Shown here: positions 51,545-63,303 of the stretch, in pieces
How positions within the stretch are numbered: position 1 is the stretch's first letter
How the letters are laid out: each line of letters starts with the position of its first letter
Source: Comamonas granuli NBRC 101663
GTDB lineage: Bacteria > Pseudomonadota > Gammaproteobacteria > Burkholderiales > Burkholderiaceae_C
DNA: 64,000 bases
Direction of reading: 5' to 3'
NCBI RefSeq assembly: GCF_000739995.1
Contig: NZ_BBJX01000005.1
Location: 310,001 to 374,000 of the forward strand
Translations under genes and position numbers: made by a program
The notes under the pieces: model-generated
The model's database searches: none
The model's input: only the letters and a program-made list of their open reading frames with translations
Told to the model about the DNA's origin: nothing

Positions 51545-52915
51545 TCATGCGGCGCTGCCGGGGCCTGCGGGCCAGCGCAGGCCCACGCGGTGCGGTGCGT
51601 GCGGCCCGCCCGGCGTGTCCTCCAGCACGGCGCCCTGCGCCTGGGCGATGCGCTGCACCAGGCCCAGGCCCACGCCCAGGCCGCTGCCCGGGTGGGGCGG
51701 GGCGGGGGGCGCGCCGGCGCGCGCGCCGTCGTCCTGCACGGTGAGGTAGATGCTGCCGTCGGCATCGCGCCCGGCGTGCACCTCGACCAGCGTGCCCGGC
51801 GGGGTGTGGCGCAGGGCGTTGTCCACGAGATTGCGCAGCGCCAGCTCCAGCATGGTGGCGTGGCCCGGCACGGTGAGCGCACCGCCGCTGGCCTGCAGCG
51901 CCAGCTCCTGGCCGCGTTCGTGGGCCATGCTGGCGTGCGCGGCCAGCACCTGCTGCGCCAGTTGGTGCAGGTCCACCGGCGCGGGGGCCACGCCCTCGAG
52001 CTTTTGCGCGCGCGCCAGGTCCAGCAGTTGCCCCAGCACGCGCGCGGCGCGCTGCGCGTCCTGCTCCAACTGGTGCAGCGCCTGCTGCTGCGCAGGCCCG
52101 CCGGCCTGCTGGCCCGCCAGCCGTGCCTGCAGCAGCAGCGAGGTCAGCGGCGTGCGCAGCTCGTGCGCCACGTCGGCGGTGAAGCGCCGTTCGCGCTCGA
52201 GCTGCGACTGCAGGCGGGCGGCCAGGGCATTGATGGCGTGTACCGTGCTGGAGAACTCCTGGAACGGCTGCTGCGCGGGCAGGGGGGCCTGCCCGGCGTC
52301 CAGGTCCAGCGCCCCGACGGCGCGCGAGAGCTCGGCCAGCGGCGCCAGCCCGCGCCGTATGGCCCAGGCCAGCAGCAGGGCGGCGAGCGGCAGCAGCACC
52401 AGGGCGGGGCGCACCATGTGCTCGGCAATGTCGCGCCCCAGCGCGCGGCGCCAGCCCATGTCGATGAATACCGCCACGCGGCGCGGCGTGCCGTCGGCCG
52501 TGGGGGCCTCGGTCACGTAGGCGCGCCAGACCGGGCCGGCGCGTCCGGACGCCGGGTGCACGGTCTGCAGGCCGACGGGCAGCGCCGCGGGCAGCTCGGC
52601 GGCCATGCCGTGCGTGTCCCAGACCACGCGGCCCGCCTCCCAGGCCACGGCACGCAGGTCGGGCGCGTACACGGTGGCGTGCGGCTGCGCGGCGGGTGCG
52701 GGAGGCTCCTGCGGGTCAGCGTGGATGTCCTCGCGCAGCAGGATCTGGGCAAAGGCCAGGAGCTGGCCGTCGTTGATCTCGTCGGCCTCGTGCAGGCCGG
52801 TGTAGTAGGCCACGGCGGCCAGCACGACCCAGACGCCCAGCAGCGTGAGCAGGGCCCACAGCCACAGGTGGCGCCAGAGCAGGCGCTGGCGGGGCGGGCG
52901 CGGCGCGGCCCTCAT
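51545..52915 (-). CDS. Sensor histidine kinase, PmrB/QseC-like
   Basis: 456 residues. Two membrane segments (about 17-39 and 165-187) flank a periplasmic sensor loop; then a HAMP-like region, HisKA box FTADVAHELRTPLTSL with phospho-acceptor His251, N box NLVDNALRHT, and a degenerate G box (GVGLGLVQRIA). The pairing with an OmpR-type regulator and eptA suggests a PmrB-like cationic peptide or metal sensor. Overlaps the regulator gene by 4 bp. Confidence 0.86.
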   Translation of the reverse strand: MRAAPRPPRQRLLWRHLWLWALLTLLGVWVVLAAVAYYTGLHEADEINDGQLLAFAQILLREDIHADPQEPPAPAAQPHATVYAPDLRAVAWEAGRVVWDTHGMAAELPAALPVGLQTVHPASGRAGPVWRAYVTEAPTADGTPRRVAVFIDMGWRRALGRDIAEHMVRPALVLLPLAALLLAWAIRRGLAPLAELSRAVGALDLDAGQAPLPAQQPFQEFSSTVHAINALAARLQSQLERERRFTADVAHELRTPLTSLLLQARLAGQQAGGPAQQQALHQLEQDAQRAARVLGQLLDLARAQKLEGVAPAPVDLHQLAQQVLAAHASMAHERGQELALQASGGALTVPGHATMLELALRNLVDNALRHTPPGTLVEVHAGRDADGSIYLTVQDDGARAGAPPAPPHPGSGLGVGLGLVQRIAQAQGAVLEDTPGGPHAPHRVGLRWPAGPGSAA

Positions 52916-53601
52916 GCGGCCGGCCCGGCGGTGTGCGGCGCTGGCGGCACCGGCACGAAATAGCCCACGCCGCGCACGGTCTGGACCAGGTCATTGCCCA
53001 GCTTGCGCCGCAGGTGGTGGATGTGCACCTCCAGCGCATTGCTCTCCAGCGCGTCGTCGAAACCGTACAGCGCCTCTTCCAGCCGCTGGCGGCTCACCAC
53101 CTGGCCGCTGGCGCGCAGCAGCACGAGCAGCAGGGCGAACTCCTTGGCGCGCAGGGCCACGGGCTGGCCGGCGCGCTGCACGGTGTGCGCCGCCGGGTGG
53201 ACTTCGATGTCGCCGTGGCGCAGCACGGGCGAGGCGCGCCCCTCGCTGCGGCGCAGGGCCACGCGCATGCGGGCGAGCAGTTCCCCCGGGTCGAAGGGCT
53301 TGACGATGTAGTCGTCCGCCCCTTCGTCCAGCCCGGCGATGCGCTCGGGCGGCGCATCGCGCGCCGTGAGGATGAGCACCGGCAGGTGCCGCCCCGCCTG
53401 GCGCAGGCGCCGCAGCCACTGCAGGCCGTCGCCATCGGGCAGGCCCAGGTCGAGCAGCACCATGTCGAAGCTCTCGACCTGCAGCGCCGCCCAGGCCGTG
53501 GCCAGGCTGGCACACGCATCCACGGCATAGCCCTCGCCCCGGAGCAGGGCGGTGAGGCCTTGGGCGATGCCTTCGTCGTCCTCGACCAACAGTATGCGCA
53601 T
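52912..53601 (-). CDS. OmpR-family response regulator, PmrA/QseB-like
   Basis: 229 residues. Receiver with acidic pocket ED at 7-8, phospho-acceptor Asp51 in VLLDLGLPDGDG and Lys in IVKPFDPGEL; then a winged helix with ESNALEVHIHHLRRKLG and VRGVGYFV. It likely activates the operon with the kinase and eptA. ATG 53601; divergent from hrpA with 79 bp between starts. Confidence 0.9.
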   Translation of the reverse strand: MRILLVEDDEGIAQGLTALLRGEGYAVDACASLATAWAALQVESFDMVLLDLGLPDGDGLQWLRRLRQAGRHLPVLILTARDAPPERIAGLDEGADDYIVKPFDPGELLARMRVALRRSEGRASPVLRHGDIEVHPAAHTVQRAGQPVALRAKEFALLLVLLRASGQVVSRQRLEEALYGFDDALESNALEVHIHHLRRKLGNDLVQTVRGVGYFVPVPPAPHTAGPAA

Positions 53602-53680
53602 GGCTGGCGGGTCTCCTTGTCTGCGGTGGTGTTGCGCGGCAGCGCTATTGTGCGGCCCCGCCTGCAGATAATGCGCACCT

Positions 53681-56600
53681 ATGTCTTTTTCCGCCCCGCC
53701 GCCGCCTGCGCCGTCCCGTTCGTTCGTCCTGGAGTTTCCCGAATCCCTGCCCGTCTCGGGGCGGCGCGAGGAGATCATGGAGGCGCTGCGCCAGCACCAG
53801 GTCATCATCGTCTGCGGTGAGACCGGCTCGGGCAAGACCACGCAGTTGCCCAAGATCGCGCTGGCCCTGGGGCGCGGTCAGCGCCCCAGTCAAGGTTCTG
53901 GCGGGGCAAGTGGCAACGCCGCGCCAGGCCAGAAGGGCCGGCTCATCGGCCACACCCAGCCGCGCCGCATCGCCGCCAGCAGCGTGGCCAAGCGCATCGC
54001 CGAGGAGCTGAAAACGCCACTGGGCGAGGTGGTGGGCTACAAGGTGCGCTTCCAGGACCGGCTTGCGCGCGACGCCTCGGTCAAGCTCATGACCGACGGC
54101 ATTCTGCTGGCCGAGACGCAGACCGACCCGCTGCTGAGCGCCTATGACACCCTCATCATCGACGAGGCGCACGAGCGCAGCCTGAACATCGACTTTCTGC
54201 TGGGCTACATCCGGCAGATTCTGCCGCGCAGGCCCGACCTGAAGGTGGTGGTGACCTCCGCCACCATCGACGCCGACCGTTTCGCCAAGCACTTTGCCAG
54301 CGCCAAGGGCCCCGCGCCGGTGATCCAGGTGTCGGGCCGCACCTTCCCGGTGGAGCAGCGCTGGCGGCCGTTCGAGGAAAGCCGCGACTACGGGCTGAAC
54401 GAGGCCATCGCCGACGGCGTGGACGAACTCTGGCAGGGCAACGCGGGCGGCGACATCCTGGTGTTTTTGCCCGGCGAGCGCGAGATCCGCGAGGCCGCCG
54501 ACCACCTGCGCAAGCACCTGGCGCACCAGCCGGTGACGCGCAACGCCGAGGTGCTGCCTTTGTTCGCGCGCCTGTCGCAGGCCGAGCAGGACCGCATCTT
54601 CGACGGCCACACCGGCCGGCGCATCGTGCTGGCCACCAATGTGGCCGAGACCTCGCTCACGGTTCCAGGCATCCGGTACGTGATCGACGCGGGCACGGCG
54701 CGCGTCAAGCGCTACAGCTTGCGGAGCAAGGTGGAGCAGTTGCTGGTCGAGCCCATCAGCCAGGCGGCGGCCAACCAACGCGCCGGGCGCTGCGGGCGCG
54801 TGGCCAACGGCATCTGCATCCGGCTCTACGACGAAAAGGACTTCACGGGCCGGCCGCGCTTCACCGACCCGGAAATCCTGCGTTCATCGCTGGCGGGCGT
54901 GATCCTGCGCATGAAGTCGCTGCACCTGGGCGTGGTGGAAGACTTTCCGTTCATCGACGCGCCCTCGGGCCGCGCCATCGCCGACGGCTACCAACTGCTC
55001 AACGAACTGGGCGCGGTGGACGACAAGAACGAGCTCACGCCCATGGGGCGAGAGCTCTCCAAGCTGCCGCTGGACCCGCGCGTGGGCCGCATGATCCTCG
55101 AAGCCCGTGCGCGTGGCGCGCTCAGCGAGGTGCTGGTGATCGCCAGCGCGCTGAGCCTGCAGGACGTGCGCGACCGCCCCATGGAGGCGCAGCAGCAGGC
55201 CGACCAGCAGCACGCCAAGTTCGACGACGACAAGAGCGAATTTTCAGGCTACCTCAAGCTCTGGCAGTGGCTGCAGGACGCGCGCGGCGGCGTGCCGCAA
55301 CTGCCCTCGGCGCGCCAGCAGCAGGCCCAGGCGCGTGCGCGTGGCCCCTCGCAGGCCGTGCTGCCGGTGGCGCAGCGCAAGGCCGCCGCGCCGGCGCAGC
55401 CCGTGCCTGCGGCGGCCGCCCCCACGCACAAGCTCAGCAACCGCCAGTACGAGCAGCTGCTGCGCCAGAACTTCATCAACGTGCGCCGCGTGCGCGAATG
55501 GCGCGACGTGCACAGCCAACTGCTCACCGTGGTGACGGAACACCACTGGGCGCTCAACACCCAGCCCGCCAGCTACGAGGCGCTGCACCTGTCCATGCTC
55601 TCGGGCCTGTTGGGCAACATCGGCTTCAAGCCCGAGGAAGAGGACGTGTATCTGGGCGCGCGCGGCATCAAGTTCCACCGCCATCCGGGCGCGCACCTGC
55701 GCAAGAAGCCCGGGCGCTGGATCGTCTGCGCCGAACTGGTGGAAACCACGCGCCTGTTCGGCCGGGGCATCGCCGCCATCGAGCCGCAATGGCTTGAAGA
55801 GGTGGGCGCGCACCTGCTGAAGAAACAGGTGCTCGACCCGCACTGGGAGAAGAAGGCCGCCGAGGTGGTGGCGTTCGAGCGCGCCACGCTGTACGGCCTG
55901 GTGGTGTACAGCGGGCGCCGCGTGGGCTACGAGAAGGTGGACCCGCACGCCGCGCGCGAGCTGTTCATCCGCGAGGCGCTGGTGGGCGGCGAGGCGCCGC
56001 AGGACTGGGACAAGCGCCTGCCTTTCCTGGCCGCCAACGACAAGCTCATCGCCAAGGTGCAGGAGCTGGAACACAAGTCGCGCCGCCAGGACGTGCTGGT
56101 GGACGAGGAGCTGATCTTCGCCTTCTACGACCAGCAGGTGCCGCAGGACGTGTGCAACGGCCGCAGCTTCGAGCACTGGTACCGCGCGGAGAGCAAGGCC
56201 CGGCCCGACCTGCTCAAGCTCACGCGCGACGAACTCATGCGCCACGAGGCGGCGGGCATCACCACCAGCGCCTTTCCCAAGATGGTGCGGCTGGGCGGCG
56301 TGGACTGCGCCGCGAGCTACCTGCACGAGCCCGGCGACCCGCGCGACGGCATCACCGTCACCATTCCGCTGTTCGTGCTCAACCAGGTGCAGGAGGAGCG
56401 CTGCGAGTGGCTCGTGCCCGGCATGCTCAAGGACAAGATCCAGGCCCTGCTCAAGAGCCTGCCGCAGCGCCCGCGCAGCCGCTTCGTTCCGCTGCCCGAC
56501 AGCGCCACGCGCCTGGCGGCCCTGCTGGGCACGCCCGACCGCGTGGGCCACACCGGGCTGGTGGACGCGCTGCTCAAACAGGTGCGCGAGGAGACCTCGC

Positions 56601-57742
56601 TCGACGTCAAGCGCGCCGACTTCAAGCTCGACATGGTGCCGCCGCACCTGTTCATGAACTTCCGCGTGGTGGACGAGCACGGCCGCCAGCTCGGCCAGGG
56701 GCGCAACCTGGGCGCGCTCAAGGCCGAACTGGGTGCCAAGGCGCGCGGGGCCTTTCAGGCGCTTGCTTCATTAAAGATAGCGCCTGGCGCTTCATCCAAG
56801 CAGGATTCAGATAAAAAACTATCTGAAAATACCGTAGATAAAGCGCAAGCAGCTCCTGAAAAGAGAGCAAAGACTGCACCCGCCGCGCAGGCCGAGCAAC
56901 GCTACACCGCCTGGACCTTTGGCGAACTGCCGGAGCTGATGGAGATCGGCAAGGGCGGGCAGACGCTGATCGGCTTTCCGGCGCTCATCGACGCGGGCGA
57001 CGCCGTCACCATCGAGGTGTTTGACGAGCCCGAGGTCGCGGCGGCCAAGCACCGTGCCGGCCTGCGCCGCCTGTGCGCGCTGCAGATCAAGGACGCGCTC
57101 AAGTACCTCGAAAAGAACATCCCCGACCTGCAGAAGATGGCCGTGGCCTACATGCCGCTGGGCACGCAGGAAGAACTGCGCGCGCAGATCCTCGACGTGG
57201 CGCTGGACCGCGCCTTCCTGCTCGACCCGCTGCCCACCAACGCGCAGGACTTCGAGCGCCGCGTGCAGGAAGGGCGCGCGCGCCTCACGCTGATCGCCAA
57301 CGAGGTCGCACGCCTGGCGGGCACTATCCTGCTGGAATACGCCACGGCGGTGCGCAAGATCAAGGACACCAAGGGCGCGCCCGAGGCCACGCAGGATGCG
57401 CAGCAGCAACTGCAGCGCCTCATGCCCAAGCAGTTCCTGGCGGCCGCGCCCTGGTCGCAGCTGGCGCACTTCGCGCGCTACCTCAAGGCCATCGTGCTGC
57501 GGCTGGACAAGTACCGTGCCGATCCGGCGCGCGACGCCGCCCGCCTGGCCGAGCTGCGCCCGCAGGAGCAGCGCTACTGGCGCCTGGTGGCCGAGCGCAA
57601 GGGTCAGGTGGACGCGCGCATGCAGGAGCTGCGCTGGCTACTGGAGGAGCTGCGCGTGAGCTTCTTCGCCCAGGAGTTGCGCACGCCGCAGCCGGTGAGC
57701 GTCAAGCGCCTGGACAAGCTCTGGGCGCAGATCCAGAGCTGA
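53681..57742 (+). CDS. hrpA: ATP-dependent RNA helicase HrpA
   Basis: 1353 residues, a DEAH-box helicase of full HrpA length. Walker A GETGSGKT at 46-53, DEAH at 161-164, motif III TSATIDADRF, motif VI QRAGRCGRV, then HA2/OB-like domains and the long DUF3418 C-terminal part. HrpA acts on ribosomes/mRNA under stress. Around residues 1027-1063 a Lys/Ser/Ala-rich linker (SLKIAPGASSKQDSDKK...) is encoded by an interspersed repeat that remains in frame. A family size plus intact motifs argue for a functional protein. Confidence 0.94.
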   Translation: MSFSAPPPPAPSRSFVLEFPESLPVSGRREEIMEALRQHQVIIVCGETGSGKTTQLPKIALALGRGQRPSQGSGGASGNAAPGQKGRLIGHTQPRRIAASSVAKRIAEELKTPLGEVVGYKVRFQDRLARDASVKLMTDGILLAETQTDPLLSAYDTLIIDEAHERSLNIDFLLGYIRQILPRRPDLKVVVTSATIDADRFAKHFASAKGPAPVIQVSGRTFPVEQRWRPFEESRDYGLNEAIADGVDELWQGNAGGDILVFLPGEREIREAADHLRKHLAHQPVTRNAEVLPLFARLSQAEQDRIFDGHTGRRIVLATNVAETSLTVPGIRYVIDAGTARVKRYSLRSKVEQLLVEPISQAAANQRAGRCGRVANGICIRLYDEKDFTGRPRFTDPEILRSSLAGVILRMKSLHLGVVEDFPFIDAPSGRAIADGYQLLNELGAVDDKNELTPMGRELSKLPLDPRVGRMILEARARGALSEVLVIASALSLQDVRDRPMEAQQQADQQHAKFDDDKSEFSGYLKLWQWLQDARGGVPQLPSARQQQAQARARGPSQAVLPVAQRKAAAPAQPVPAAAAPTHKLSNRQYEQLLRQNFINVRRVREWRDVHSQLLTVVTEHHWALNTQPASYEALHLSMLSGLLGNIGFKPEEEDVYLGARGIKFHRHPGAHLRKKPGRWIVCAELVETTRLFGRGIAAIEPQWLEEVGAHLLKKQVLDPHWEKKAAEVVAFERATLYGLVVYSGRRVGYEKVDPHAARELFIREALVGGEAPQDWDKRLPFLAANDKLIAKVQELEHKSRRQDVLVDEELIFAFYDQQVPQDVCNGRSFEHWYRAESKARPDLLKLTRDELMRHEAAGITTSAFPKMVRLGGVDCAASYLHEPGDPRDGITVTIPLFVLNQVQEERCEWLVPGMLKDKIQALLKSLPQRPRSRFVPLPDSATRLAALLGTPDRVGHTGLVDALLKQVREETSLDVKRADFKLDMVPPHLFMNFRVVDEHGRQLGQGRNLGALKAELGAKARGAFQALASLKIAPGASSKQDSDKKLSENTVDKAQAAPEKRAKTAPAAQAEQRYTAWTFGELPELMEIGKGGQTLIGFPALIDAGDAVTIEVFDEPEVAAAKHRAGLRRLCALQIKDALKYLEKNIPDLQKMAVAYMPLGTQEELRAQILDVALDRAFLLDPLPTNAQDFERRVQEGRARLTLIANEVARLAGTILLEYATAVRKIKDTKGAPEATQDAQQQLQRLMPKQFLAAAPWSQLAHFARYLKAIVLRLDKYRADPARDAARLAELRPQEQRYWRLVAERKGQVDARMQELRWLLEELRVSFFAQELRTPQPVSVKRLDKLWAQIQS
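56765..56865. repeat. Interspersed repeat, copy 8, inside hrpA
   Basis: AAGATAGCGCCTGGCGCTTC is followed by CAGATAAAAAACTATCTG (a 6-bp stem around AAAAAA) and TAGATAAAGCGCAAGCAGC. The local base composition is much more AT-rich than the surrounding gene. It falls in a linker of HrpA without breaking the frame. Confidence 0.7.
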
Positions 57743-57808
57743 CGCGGCCTGCCCGGCGATCCGCAAGCACGCCAGCCCGCATGAGGCCGCCGCGGCGCTG
57801 CGCCGGGC

Positions 57809-60199
57809 TCAGTGGCGCGTATCGACGCTGTTGCGCATGGCCGTGCGCGCCACGGCGTCCAGCGCCTCGCCCACCATGGTGTGCTCGGAGACGATGCGCA
57901 GCGCCCCCTGGGCAAACAGCCGGTCGCGCAGGCGCTTGGTCATGGACTGGGAACGGCCATTGGCGCTGGTGAACAGGAACAGCGTGCCGTGCGGGCCGGC
58001 CCAGGTCAGTTGCGTGCGCTCCCAGTGCTCGCCCACGCGCAAGTCCACCCAGGTGCCCACAGGCATGTCGGGCGCGCCCGGTGGGGCCTCGGCAGCGGCG
58101 CCGGCAGACCCGCTGGCGGGCCCGGCCTCCATGAAGCCGGACTCCCGGGCCTCGGCGGGCACGAGCCAGGGCTCGTCCTCGATGGGGGCAATGGGCGGGT
58201 GTGCCCGCGCGGGTGAGGGTGCTGGCGCGGGTTCGGGCGCAGGCGGCGGTGCGGGCGGCAGCGATGGGGGCGGCAGCGATGGGGGCGGCGCAGGCGGCGC
58301 AGCGCTGGTGCTGCCGGGCACGGTCCGGTCGGCTGCGGGGGCCTGCAGGGCCATCTGGTGCAGGCGCATGAGCGTGTCCAGGAAGGCGGCCAGCTCGTGC
58401 TCCGGGTAGCCGATGGTGGCCAGCCCCTGGCGCAGGCGGTCGAGCAGCTTGGGCACCAGGCGGGCGAGCTGGGCCGGGTTCTTGCGTGTCTGCTCGGGCT
58501 GGGCGCTCCAGAGCAGGGCGTCCACGAGCTCCCGGTAGCGTCCTGGGTCGGGGTGCTTGTCCGTGTTGCCCAGCCGCGCCTGCGCCAGTACCTGGGACCA
58601 GGGCCCCAGCAGAAAGGCGCCGATCTCGGCCGGGACGCGCCGGAACTCCGGCAGGTGCTGGATCTGCCGCGCGATGCGCGCGGCCAGCAGGTGGCGCTGC
58701 TCGGCACGCCACAGCGACTCCACGGCCCGTGCACGCTCGCGCTCGCGGGCCTGCTCGCCCGCGGCCCAGCGCTCGTGCAGGTGGTGCAGCACGGTCTCGA
58801 AACCCTCCTGGCCCCCGGACGCGCCCGCCTGGGCCAGGGGTTCGGTGCACTCGTGCAGGGCGAGCAGAAAGCTCTCGAAGCCCGGCGTCTGCACGTCCTC
58901 GAAGCCCAGGCTGCGGTCGGTGATCTCCTGCAGCAGGCGGCGCGCCGGGTGCTGGGGGTCGCTGAAGAAGCGCGGGTCGTCCACGGCCAGGCGCAGCAGG
59001 GCCGGCTCGAGCTGGCGCACCACGTCCTGCACCGGCGGCAGCAGGCGCTGGTCCTGGGCGAGGTTGTCCACCATCAGCGCGACGACCTCCTGGCCCAGGG
59101 CCTGGCCCAGGTGCGCGGCGGCGGGCTCCTGCGCCTGCCCGGCGGCGCGCTGCCGGCCCAGGCGCTCGACGAGCCGGTCGACCTGCTTCATCTCCTGCAG
59201 TGCCTCGAAGGCCGCGGGCACGGTGACGTCGAAGTCCGGTGGCGACTCGGCCTGGGCGGCATCGTGCAGCCCGTCGAAGGTGTCGGAGAACTGCTGGGCA
59301 AAGCGCGCCATGCGGCCTGGGGCCTGGCCGGGGTCGAGTTCGCCGTGCAGCAGGCGGCGCAGGCGCTCCAGCGTGAGCAGCGCCTCCTGCTGCGGGTGGG
59401 CGGCGGGCGCGGGGGCGCCCGGCCGGCCCGGGCGGGGCACGGCCGCCACGGTGTTTTCGTGCGGCGCGGCGGCGGCAAACCCCGGCGCGTGCCCCTGGGC
59501 GGCGTCCACCGCCACGTAGGCATGGCGGCCATCGGCCTGGCGGATGGCGTAGCCAATGGGCTTGATGCCCGCCTGGCGCAGTTGCGTGGTGAGCGAGCCG
59601 TAGAAGTCGCGCAGCTCGGCGCCCAGGGCCTGGGCCATGGGGGTCATCCAGTCGCGCCGCACGGCCTCGCTCACCTGCATCTGGCCGAGCACGGTCTGCA
59701 GCGCCTGCAGAAACACATCGGGCCGCAAGGGGTTGCGCCCGGGCTGCACGCTGGCCAGGCCCAGGGCGGCGCTGACCAGGGCGTCGAATTCGGCCAGCGC
59801 GGCATCGGTCGTCTCGGCCAGGACTTCGCGCACGCGCGCGCGCTCCACGCTGGCGTGGATCTGGTGCTCGTCCATGAGTTCGAGCTCGTCGAAGTGCACG
59901 GTGAACAGCGAGCGCGTGGTCTTGCTCTGGTCCAGTGCGTCCTGCGAGATGGCCTGGCGTAGTGCCCCAGGGTAGCGCTCGGCCATCAGGGCGCTGAGCC
60001 GCACGAGCTGCTGGCGCGATTCGATGAGCCCATGGCGCTCGCCCGGCGTGCGCGCACTGTCCTCCAGCCTTTGCAGCGCGTGGCGCGTGGTTTCCAGGGC
60101 GCGTTCCAGCAGCCGGTGGGTTTCGCCCAGGGCGTGGCTGAGCACGCGCTCGAACAGTGCCGCGTCGGCGCCGGTCACGGTCGGTGCAGGGTGTTGCAC
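57809..60199 (-). CDS. DUF1631 family protein
   Basis: 796 residues, mostly helical, no membrane segments or signal peptide. The DUF1631 core begins RLLERALETTRHALQRLEDS and includes AERYPGALRQAISQD, LGQEVVALMVDNLAQDQRLL and IGAFLLGPWSQVLAQARL. A Pro-rich linker (about 620-670, PPPSLPPPSLPPAPPP) precedes a small C-terminal domain (VGTWVDLRVGEHWERTQLTW then GPHGTLFLFTSANGRSQSM). I do not know its function. Related proteins are common in Burkholderiales. Converges with hrpA. Confidence 0.82.
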   Translation of the reverse strand: MQHPAPTVTGADAALFERVLSHALGETHRLLERALETTRHALQRLEDSARTPGERHGLIESRQQLVRLSALMAERYPGALRQAISQDALDQSKTTRSLFTVHFDELELMDEHQIHASVERARVREVLAETTDAALAEFDALVSAALGLASVQPGRNPLRPDVFLQALQTVLGQMQVSEAVRRDWMTPMAQALGAELRDFYGSLTTQLRQAGIKPIGYAIRQADGRHAYVAVDAAQGHAPGFAAAAPHENTVAAVPRPGRPGAPAPAAHPQQEALLTLERLRRLLHGELDPGQAPGRMARFAQQFSDTFDGLHDAAQAESPPDFDVTVPAAFEALQEMKQVDRLVERLGRQRAAGQAQEPAAAHLGQALGQEVVALMVDNLAQDQRLLPPVQDVVRQLEPALLRLAVDDPRFFSDPQHPARRLLQEITDRSLGFEDVQTPGFESFLLALHECTEPLAQAGASGGQEGFETVLHHLHERWAAGEQARERERARAVESLWRAEQRHLLAARIARQIQHLPEFRRVPAEIGAFLLGPWSQVLAQARLGNTDKHPDPGRYRELVDALLWSAQPEQTRKNPAQLARLVPKLLDRLRQGLATIGYPEHELAAFLDTLMRLHQMALQAPAADRTVPGSTSAAPPAPPPSLPPPSLPPAPPPAPEPAPAPSPARAHPPIAPIEDEPWLVPAEARESGFMEAGPASGSAGAAAEAPPGAPDMPVGTWVDLRVGEHWERTQLTWAGPHGTLFLFTSANGRSQSMTKRLRDRLFAQGALRIVSEHTMVGEALDAVARTAMRNSVDTRH

Positions 60200-60302
60200 G
60201 CAATTACCTCTTCAGGATGGGCGGGCCAGGGAGCGCCATTCTGACAAAGACACAAGACCCTGGGTGGGGCTGGTCTTTGACCGAGATCAGACGGCGCCAC
60301 GC

Positions 60303-60323
60303 AAAAGGGGGCCAGGCCCCCTT
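60303..60323 (-). terminator. Intrinsic terminator after hppA
   Basis: On the minus strand AAGGGGG and CCCCCTT pair around CCTGG, followed by TTTT, 40-60 bp after the hppA stop. It separates hppA from the DUF1631 gene on the same strand. Confidence 0.8.
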
Positions 60324-60362
60324 GGGTATCGCGCCCGCGGGGCGCCAGGCCCCCCGGGGGCG

Positions 60363-62441
<2,079 letters not shown>

Positions 62442-62670
62442 TCTTGTGTCTCCAGGGTGTTGATTCGCACTTCTGGGGACACAACGCACCGGAAATGTCC
62501 CCGCTGCGTTGCTTCCTCGTGCCCCTGGGCAGTGCCGGGGGACGATTGGCCAACAGGGACAATTTACTCCGAAAAAATGGCCTGCAAGCCCCGAGAAAGG
62601 GGGTGGGCCGTAAAATGAGGGTTTATCCCGAGTCCGTTGTCGGACAATTTTCAACAACTCCAGCCCACCC

Positions 62671-63207
62671 ATGTCTCTCAACAGCGTCACCCCCGGCAAG
62701 AACCTTCCCGACACCTTCAACGTGGTCATCGAGATCCCCATGGACTCCGACCCCATCAAGTACGAGGTGGACAAGGAGTCCGGCGCGGTCTTCGTGGACC
62801 GCTTCCTCACCGTGGCCATGTACTACCCCTGCAACTACGGCTACGTGCCCCGGACGCTCTCGGGTGACGGCGACCCCGTGGACGTGTTGGTGATCACCCC
62901 CTACCCGCTGCTGCCGGGCGTGGTCGTGCCCTGCCGCCCGCTGGGCATCCTGAAGATGGAAGACGAGGCCGGCATCGACGGCAAGGTGCTCGCCGTACCC
63001 TCGACCAAGGTGCTCAAGATGTACGAGGGCTGGAAGTCCGTGCAGGACGTGAACCCCGCCCGCTTGAAGGCCATCAGCCACTTCTTCGAGCACTACAAGG
63101 ACCTGGAAGACGGCAAGTGGGTCAAGGTGCTGGGCTGGGACGGCGTGGACGCCGCCCGCCAGGAAATCATGGACGGCGTGGAAAATTTCCGCAAGTCCGC
63201 ACCCTGA
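62671..63207 (+). CDS. ppa: Inorganic pyrophosphatase (soluble, family I)
   Basis: 178 residues, family length. Active-site motifs: [31 protein letters not shown] and the metal-binding DGDPVDVLV; later [14 protein letters not shown]. It hydrolyses cytosolic pyrophosphate. It shares a 229-bp regulatory gap with divergent hppA, so the two PPi-consuming enzymes may be reciprocally controlled. Confidence 0.97.
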   Translation: MSLNSVTPGKNLPDTFNVVIEIPMDSDPIKYEVDKESGAVFVDRFLTVAMYYPCNYGYVPRTLSGDGDPVDVLVITPYPLLPGVVVPCRPLGILKMEDEAGIDGKVLAVPSTKVLKMYEGWKSVQDVNPARLKAISHFFEHYKDLEDGKWVKVLGWDGVDAARQEIMDGVENFRKSAP

Positions 63208-63208
63208 G

Positions 63209-63256
63209 TCTTTTGGGCCTCCAGGGCCCATCCAGCAAGCGCTGGAAGCTATTAAA
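63209..63256. repeat. Interspersed repeat, copy 9
   Basis: After the ppa stop: TTTTGGGCCTCCAGGGCCCA then AAGCGCTGGAAGCTATT, the element in reverse orientation. It runs straight into the bidirectional terminator. Confidence 0.7.
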
Positions 63257-63290
63257 AAAAGAGCATGCCGGCCCCGGGCCAGCATGCTCT
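63254..63290. terminator. Bidirectional terminator between ppa and the lipase-like gene
   Basis: GAGCATGC (63261-63268) and GCATGCTC (63282-63289) pair around a GC-rich middle. The left flank is AAAAAAA, giving a U-run for the minus-strand gene; the right flank TTTGCGTTT serves ppa less well. Confidence 0.88.
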
Positions 63291-63303
63291 TTGCGTTTGG
63301 GCG

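Noticed and set aside
58200-58320. Tandem GGCAGCGATGGGGGC-like repeats suggesting a DNA repeat array
   Set aside because: They encode the Pro-rich linker of the DUF1631 protein (PPPSLPPPSLPP), so they are coding low complexity, not a CRISPR or satellite.
60324-60360. Second GC-rich hairpin (GGGGCGCC...CCCCCGGGGGCG) after hppA as another terminator
   Set aside because: It has no T-run on either strand; the hairpin at 60303-60323 explains termination better.
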